DNA of 64,000 nucleotides, taken from contig NZ_CATYWO010000006.1 in the NCBI RefSeq assembly GCF_958405655.1, positions 138,415-202,414 on the forward strand, given 5' to 3'. Shown piece by piece: positions 59,712 to 64,000 of the stretch (position 1 is its first letter; each line of letters opens with the position of its first letter). Made by a program: the position numbers and the translations under genes. The notes below the pieces were generated by a model. The model was not told the origin of the DNA. It saw nothing but the letters and a program-made list of their open reading frames with translations, and searched no databases. Origin of the DNA: Ralstonia condita (GTDB lineage: Bacteria > Pseudomonadota > Gammaproteobacteria > Burkholderiales > Burkholderiaceae).

Positions 59712-60617
59712 TCACACAAGCGGCATGGGCTCAGAGGCGACGGCAGCGCGCGGGCTGCGCCACTCGGGCGGTTTCCACAGATAACGGATGTCCCGATCGT
59801 GGAACACATCGGCCCACATGTCGCGCCATTCGTGGAAGGTGAGGGTGATCGGGTTGTGCGTGTGGACCTGTCGTGTGATGCCAAAGACAGGCGCTTCTTC
59901 CTCGGGGACGAAGCTGCCGAACATGCGATCCCAGATGGTGAGCACGCCGGCGTAGTTGCGGTCGATGTACTGGGGGTTCTTGGCGTGGTGCACGCGATGC
60001 ACCGACGGCGTATTCACATACTGCCCCAGCCAGCGCCAGAAGCCCGCATAGCGCGAATCCAGCGCACCCAAGCGCGTATGCACGAAGAACTGGAATGCCA
60101 GATTCAGGCCGACGGCCAGGATGACCCAGTCCGGCGTAAAGCCGACCCACGCCAGCGGAATCCAGAAGAGCCACATCCCTGAAACCGGGTACGTCAGGCT
60201 CTGGCGAAAGGCGGTCGAAAAGTTCATACCCTCCGATGAGTGATGCGTCACATGTGAGGCCCACATCCAGCGCACGCGATGGCTGGCGCGGTGGAAGAAA
60301 TAGTAGAGGCAGTCCTGCAGTAGCAGGAGCAGCAAGAATGACCACCATGTTTCCGGTACGGCGCGCAAGCCGTGGGCGTAGGTCCATGCATAGACCGTCT
60401 TGACCATCAGCCACAAGAAAAAGGCATCCGATGCCTGGTGCATGAGCGCCAGGCCCGCGTTTGAAACGGTGTCCTTGAGGCTGTAGACGGACGGATCGCG
60501 TTTGCGCCAATACCATGCCTCCGCCCCGATGGTGAGCAGGAAGACCGGCGCAAACGCCAGCAGGATCAAGCCGGGGTCGAAGCTGGGCGCGCTTGGTGTG
60601 ACAGTGGCAGGGGTCAT
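59712..60617 (-). CDS. Sterol desaturase-family membrane di-iron oxygenase
   Basis: 301 residues, five or so transmembrane helices and His clusters HRASH, HVTHH and SVHRVHHAKN of the fatty acid hydroxylase superfamily. Closest by pattern to alkylglycerol-monooxygenase/C5 sterol desaturase-like bacterial proteins (GYEL-type motif ...SHVTHHSSEGMNFSTAFRQS). The substrate is unknown. Start at the ATG before TPATVTPSAPS; ribosome site poor. Single gene, divergent from the HIBCH-family gene. Confidence 0.87.
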   Translation of the reverse strand: MTPATVTPSAPSFDPGLILLAFAPVFLLTIGAEAWYWRKRDPSVYSLKDTVSNAGLALMHQASDAFFLWLMVKTVYAWTYAHGLRAVPETWWSFLLLLLLQDCLYYFFHRASHRVRWMWASHVTHHSSEGMNFSTAFRQSLTYPVSGMWLFWIPLAWVGFTPDWVILAVGLNLAFQFFVHTRLGALDSRYAGFWRWLGQYVNTPSVHRVHHAKNPQYIDRNYAGVLTIWDRMFGSFVPEEEAPVFGITRQVHTHNPITLTFHEWRDMWADVFHDRDIRYLWKPPEWRSPRAAVASEPMPLV

Positions 60618-60766
60618 CTGATTGTTGTGATGTATGTGTTGTCTCCAATCGGCAGATATACGCCCAACATGCACGCTGGGAAAGAGGGGACGTTAGAACC
60701 CTTCCTCGCTAAACGTCGCCCTCGTGTACAGTCCAGCCGTTATCCGCACAACAACATTTGAGAGAC

Positions 60767-61876
60767 ATGGAATCCACCGTTTCACCTGCGCCGCAAGCTG
60801 AGGTCCACCCTCACGTGATCGCCGAAGTTCGGGGCGGCATCGGCTGGCTCACGCTGAACCGGCCGCAGGCGCTCAACGCGCTGTCGCTGGAGATGATCAG
60901 GGCGATGTCGCATGCGCTGCTCGCATGGCAGCACGACCCGGAGGTTCACGCCGTCATCCTGCGCGGTGAGGGCGGCAAGGCCCTGTGTGCCGGCGGCGAC
61001 ATCCGCTTCTTCCACCGCGCTGCCACGGCCGGCGACCCGCAGCTCATCACCTTCTTTACGGAGGAGTACCGCCTCAACCACCTCATCTTCAGCTATGCGA
61101 AGCCCTATATCGCCTTGATGGACGGCGTGGTGATGGGCGGCGGGATGGGCATCTCGCAGGGCGCATCGCTGCGCGTGGTGACTGAGCGCACCAAGATGGC
61201 CATGCCCGAGACCAATATCGGCCTGTTCCCGGACGTGGGCGGCGGCTGGTTCCTGGCACGCGTGCCGGGCAGCGTGGGTGAGTATCTCGGCGTGACCGGG
61301 CAGGTCATCGAGGCAGCCGATGCGCTGTCGATCGGCCTGGCGGATTGCCACATGGGCGCCGATGCGCTGGCAGCTGTCGTACGGCGCCTGCGCAATGGCC
61401 ACTGGCAAAGCGCGGGTGAGATCGCGGCCTGCTTTGTCGATGCCGCGTCGGCGCCGGACGCATCCAAGGCCGTCATCGCAGCGCGTCGCGGCGCCATTGA
61501 TGCATGCTTCAGCCAAGATACGGTGCAAGGCATTCTGGCCGATCTGGCTGGCAACGGCGGCAACGACTGGGCGGCACAGACCGCCGCATACATGGCGAAA
61601 CGCTCGCCGCTGATGATGGCCGTGACGCTCGAGCAAATCCGCCGCGGGCGTCACACCACGCTGGCCGATGAGCTTCGGCGTGAGCTCGACATGATGACCC
61701 ACGTGTTTGCGGACGGCGATGGTATCGAAGGCATCCGCGCGCTGGCGGTCGACAAGGACCATACACCCAAGTGGAAGCATGCCAGCATTGATGCAGTGCG
61801 CGAGGAGGAGGTGGCCGCGTTCTTCGTCTCGCCGTGGCGCCGCGAGCAGCATCCGCTGCTGGGGCTGTCGGACTAG
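60767..61876 (+). CDS. 3-Hydroxyisobutyryl-CoA hydrolase family protein (crotonase fold)
   Basis: 369 residues. Crotonase-fold enzyme with GEGGKALCAGGDIRFFH (oxyanion hole), MDGVVMGGGMGISQG and the catalytic region MPETNIGLFPDVGGGWFL, the pattern of 3-hydroxyisobutyryl-CoA hydrolases in valine catabolism. The C-terminal domain (about 250-369) fits the same family. Annotated elsewhere as enoyl-CoA hydratase/isomerase. Start at the ATG with TTTGAGAGAC before it. No other valine genes are near, so the pathway role is inferred. Confidence 0.88.
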   Translation: MESTVSPAPQAEVHPHVIAEVRGGIGWLTLNRPQALNALSLEMIRAMSHALLAWQHDPEVHAVILRGEGGKALCAGGDIRFFHRAATAGDPQLITFFTEEYRLNHLIFSYAKPYIALMDGVVMGGGMGISQGASLRVVTERTKMAMPETNIGLFPDVGGGWFLARVPGSVGEYLGVTGQVIEAADALSIGLADCHMGADALAAVVRRLRNGHWQSAGEIAACFVDAASAPDASKAVIAARRGAIDACFSQDTVQGILADLAGNGGNDWAAQTAAYMAKRSPLMMAVTLEQIRRGRHTTLADELRRELDMMTHVFADGDGIEGIRALAVDKDHTPKWKHASIDAVREEEVAAFFVSPWRREQHPLLGLSD

Positions 61877-61918
61877 AAGCGGTAAACTGCTCGCCTGCAT
61901 TGAATCGTTGACTTCGCT

Positions 61919-62953
61919 GTGACCGCTGAACGCCCCACGCCCAACCCCCGCCGCTTGTCGGTCGCGCCCATGATGGACTGGACTGACCGACATTGTCGGT
62001 TCTTCCATCGCCAGATTTCCCGCCACACGTGGCTCTACACGGAAATGGTGACCACCGGCGCGCTGCTGCACGGAGACGTCCCGCGTCACCTCGATTTCGA
62101 CGAAGCCGAGCACCCCGTGGCGCTCCAGCTCGGCGGGAGCGAGCCCAACGACCTGGCGCAGGCCGCGCGCCTCGGCCAGCAGTGGGGCTACAAGGAAATC
62201 AACCTGAACTGCGGCTGTCCTTCCGAGCGCGTGCAGCGTGGCGCGTTCGGCGCGTGCCTGATGGCCGAGCCCAAGCTCGTCGCAGAGGGGGTGAAGGCCA
62301 TGCGCGATGCAGTATCGATTCCGGTCACGGTCAAGCACCGCATTGGCATCGATGCCATCGAAACCTATGATTTCGTACGCGATTTCGTCGGAATCATCGC
62401 TGAGGCGGGTTGCGAGACTTTTATTGTCCACGCGCGCAACGCCATCCTGAAGGGCTTAAGCCCGAAGGAGAATCGCGAGATTCCGCCGCTGCGCTACGAG
62501 GTCGTGTACCAACTCAAGCGAGACTTTCCGCATCTGGAAATATTGCTCAACGGCGGCGTGCAGACGCTGGAGCAGATCGACACGCATTTGGCACACGTCG
62601 ACGGCGTCATGATCGGCCGCGAGGCTTATCACCATCCCTACCTGATGGCTACGTTCGATGGACGCTACTACAGAGCAGGCACTGGGGCGCGCACGCGCGT
62701 CGAAGTGGAGGACGCGATGATCTCCTACGTCGGCCGCTGGGTGGAGCGTGGTGGTTACGCCGGCGCGGCGGTGCGCCACATGCTGGGGCTGTATCGTGGC
62801 GTTGCCGGCGCGCGCGGGTGGCGGCGTGTACTGTCCGACGCCAAAGCGCTGGGTCGCGTCAAGACGCTGGACGATACGCACGCGCTGTTTGCCGAGGCGC
62901 GCAGCCACTTGCGGCGTGGCGAAGAGCAGGGTGAAGAGATGGTCGCTGCATAA
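61919..62953 (+). CDS. dusA: tRNA-dihydrouridine(20/20a) synthase DusA
   Basis: Flavin enzyme reducing U20/U20a in tRNA D-loops. 344 residues; GTG start. RRLSVAPMMDWTDRHCRFFHR and LNLNCGCPSERVQRGAFG (catalytic C100), then RVQ/K139-type VTVKHRIGID, matching DusA rather than DusB/C. Just upstream of tRNA-His, with a gap of about 90 bp containing the tRNA promoter. Confidence 0.95.
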   Translation: MTAERPTPNPRRLSVAPMMDWTDRHCRFFHRQISRHTWLYTEMVTTGALLHGDVPRHLDFDEAEHPVALQLGGSEPNDLAQAARLGQQWGYKEINLNCGCPSERVQRGAFGACLMAEPKLVAEGVKAMRDAVSIPVTVKHRIGIDAIETYDFVRDFVGIIAEAGCETFIVHARNAILKGLSPKENREIPPLRYEVVYQLKRDFPHLEILLNGGVQTLEQIDTHLAHVDGVMIGREAYHHPYLMATFDGRYYRAGTGARTRVEVEDAMISYVGRWVERGGYAGAAVRHMLGLYRGVAGARGWRRVLSDAKALGRVKTLDDTHALFAEARSHLRRGEEQGEEMVAA

Positions 62954-62967
62954 ATTGCGCCACCCCC

Positions 62968-62996
62968 TAGTCACCCAGAAAGAATGTTTGTATAAT
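62968..62996 (+). promoter_or_regulatory. Promoter of tRNA-His
   Basis: TAGTCA (62968-62973), 17-bp spacer, consensus TATAAT (62991-62996). Predicted start near 63003 gives a 5' leader of about 40 bases to the tRNA. Confidence 0.7.
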
Positions 62997-63041
62997 TTTG
63001 GTTTTCGCCGAGCAGCGTCGAGTTTTTGCTGTTCGCACGAC

Positions 63042-63118
63042 GGTGGCTGTAGCTCAGTTGGTAGAGTCCCAGATTGTGATTCTGGTCGTCGTGGGTTCGA
63101 GTCCCATCAGCCACCCCA
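63042..63118 (+). tRNA. tRNA-His (anticodon GUG)
   Basis: Cloverleaf is complete: acceptor GTGGCTG / CAGCCAC, anticodon stem CCAGA / TCTGG around loop TTGTGAT (anticodon GTG), T-arm GTGGG-TTCGAGT-CCCAC-type, and encoded CCA. The extra 5' G (G-1) pairing with discriminator C73, typical of tRNA-His, is present. Confidence 0.98.
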
Positions 63119-63241
63119 AATTCCCCAATAGAATCAACGGCCTAGTCACTCCGCGCCGTTCTGCATTCTGAAATTCCCAACGTTTTTTTCCAGCGGCCTC
63201 ACTCGGTCGCGCTGGCTCGTCGCACCTTTCGGCGGTCGTAA

Positions 63242-63589
63242 TGCTTGGGCGTGAAGTTCCCGGTCGGCCATGGTACCGACCCCTACATGAACCGGCAGAA
63301 GCACGACGGCACGATGGTTGTCGTAGGCGCTGTCGAGACGTTGACCTACACAAGCGGTGTCCACTTTATCTTCAAGCGTCGCTCGATGACGGGTCCGCTT
63401 ATCGGCGGCTTGCCCGAAACTCAGGAAATGCTCGATTTCTGTAGCGAACACAACATCGTGTGCGATATCGAGACGATCGCGATGAACGACGTCAACCAAG
63501 CCTACGACCGCACGGTAGCGGGTGACGTGACATTCCGCTTCGTGATCGACATGGCAACGCCCGGTGAGGCGACGGCAGCCATCAAGTGA
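63242..63589 (+). pseudogene. Zinc-dependent alcohol dehydrogenase remnant
   Basis: The open frame after a TAA reads GVKF (end of a Rossmann GLGGLGHxGVKF motif), then jumps directly to DPYMNRQKHDGTMVVVGAVE and on to LIGGLPETQEMLDFCSEHNI and the usual C-terminus DVTFRFVIDM. The catalytic zinc-binding N-terminal domain (about 200 residues) and an internal stretch of the nucleotide-binding domain are missing. It therefore cannot be an active dehydrogenase. No ribosome site is seen. Directly behind tRNA-His, in a region of gene fragments. Confidence 0.8.
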
Positions 63590-63712
63590 CCATCGCCGTT
63601 CAGGGCGCCCAACGCTCGGGGCAGAAGAAGATAGCGTTCCGCGTAAACGTGCAGATGCCTCGACATTCGCGTCGATAGCCTGTCGGGGCTGAAATGGAGC
63701 GGGGAATTTGAG

Positions 63713-63913
63713 GTGCAGAATGTCGCCGTTGTCATCGACCCTGGGTCCATCGGGCAAGCACTTGCCCGCCGGGTCGGCACGGGCAAGCCTCTCTTGCTTG
63801 CCGATCCACGCGGCGCAGGGTACCGTCAGGCAGGGCAGCAAATTGCTTTGGCAGGTATGCCCCCTTGGGGCGCGCCTCAATGCCCGCTTCAAATTGAAGG
63901 AAATCATCGGTAA
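63713..63913 (+). pseudogene. N-terminal scrap of a short-chain dehydrogenase (SDR)
   Basis: Starts with GTG and reads QNVAVVIDPGSIGQALARRV, the TGxxxGIG-like cofactor loop of an SDR in which the first Gly is changed to Asp-Pro, then GTGKPLLLADPR. Homology stops after about 48 residues and the frame ends at 66. About 200 residues of the enzyme are missing. Confidence 0.7.
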
Positions 63914-63960
63914 GCACCCGGTGAACCCGTCTTGAAGGGGACCCGCGTAGCAAGGAGCAT

Positions 63961-63996
63961 CGTGTCCATCTAGTTCTAGGTGGACACGTGGACACT
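63961..63996. repeat. Inverted and direct repeats at the window edge
   Basis: CGTGTCCA / TGGACACG (8-bp arms at 63961-63968 and 63981-63988) with an inner CTAG-TT-CTAG, followed by a direct repeat TGGACACT (63989-63996). This could be an insertion-sequence end or recombination site; the window stops here. Confidence 0.45.
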
Positions 63997-64000
63997 ATCG

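Noticed and set aside
59731..60648. 305-residue frame overlapping the sterol desaturase gene on the same strand
   Set aside because: Out-of-frame shadow; the His-cluster protein in the other frame is the real gene.
63146..63907. 253-residue minus-strand frame over the tRNA-downstream region
   Set aside because: Antisense to two recognisable plus-strand gene remnants; no protein similarity seen.

Overview
This is a GC-rich, densely packed stretch of a betaproteobacterial chromosome, most likely Ralstonia (R. pickettii / R. insidiosa type). That genus call is inference from protein recognition and gene order (tal-rpiA, argA/hrpA, glnA-ntrB-ntrC, sucA-sucB-lpd-zapE, ccoI-S-N-O-Q-P-G-H-fnr, rimP-nusA-infB-rbfA-truB), not from a search. 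Almost everything is core housekeeping. I see no prophage, CRISPR array, toxin-antitoxin pair, secretion system or biosynthetic cluster, and I do not claim an undescribed protein system. The interesting material is regulatory and structural.

Layout. 1-7.5 kb: transaldolase (cut by the window edge), ribose-5-phosphate isomerase, YggX, N-acetylglutamate synthase, and the divergent giant helicase HrpA. 7.5-12.2 kb: a co-directional run of a secreted beta-propeller, a secreted polysaccharide deacetylase with an altered metal motif, a di-iron sterol-desaturase-like hydroxylase, an EI24 membrane protein and a CinA-N-like protein, met convergently by a rhodanese. 12.6-18 kb: the nitrogen control block glnA, a small secreted DUF4124-type protein, ntrB and ntrC, with a clear sigma-54 promoter and two NtrC-like boxes ahead of glnA. 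18-19.5 kb: a small hypothetical protein and a HAD phosphatase. 19.6-24.7 kb: the glycerol-3-phosphate/glycerophosphodiester uptake operon ugpB-A-E-C-Q with a Pho-box-like promoter. 24.7-31.9 kb: the 2-oxoglutarate dehydrogenase complex and the ZapE ATPase, with a structured leader before sucA and strong hairpins in each intergenic gap.

31.9-42.7 kb: a ComB-family phosphatase, then the complete cbb3 cytochrome oxidase locus (copper ATPase ccoI, ccoS, ccoN-O-Q-P, ccoG, a short ccoH), the oxygen sensor fnr and a SafE-type membrane protein. Perfect FNR boxes precede ccoI and ccoN, so regulator, target and assembly factors sit together. 42.7-43.1 kb has no gene but holds what looks like a structured non-coding RNA with its own promoter and terminator. 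43.1-52.4 kb: scpB, rluB, then the translation/transcription operon rimP-nusA-infB-rbfA-truB with intrinsic terminators in the leader and after infB. 52.5-57.5 kb: a complete tripartite EmrAB-OMF efflux operon headed by its MarR regulator and a repressor-style operator. 57.7-63.1 kb: bipA, a second sterol-desaturase-like protein, a 3-hydroxyisobutyryl-CoA hydrolase family protein, dusA and tRNA-His(GUG).

63.1-64 kb, directly behind the tRNA, is a graveyard: a zinc alcohol dehydrogenase remnant with an internal deletion, an N-terminal scrap of a short-chain dehydrogenase, and inverted/direct repeats at the very edge. This looks like the scarred boundary of an integration site.
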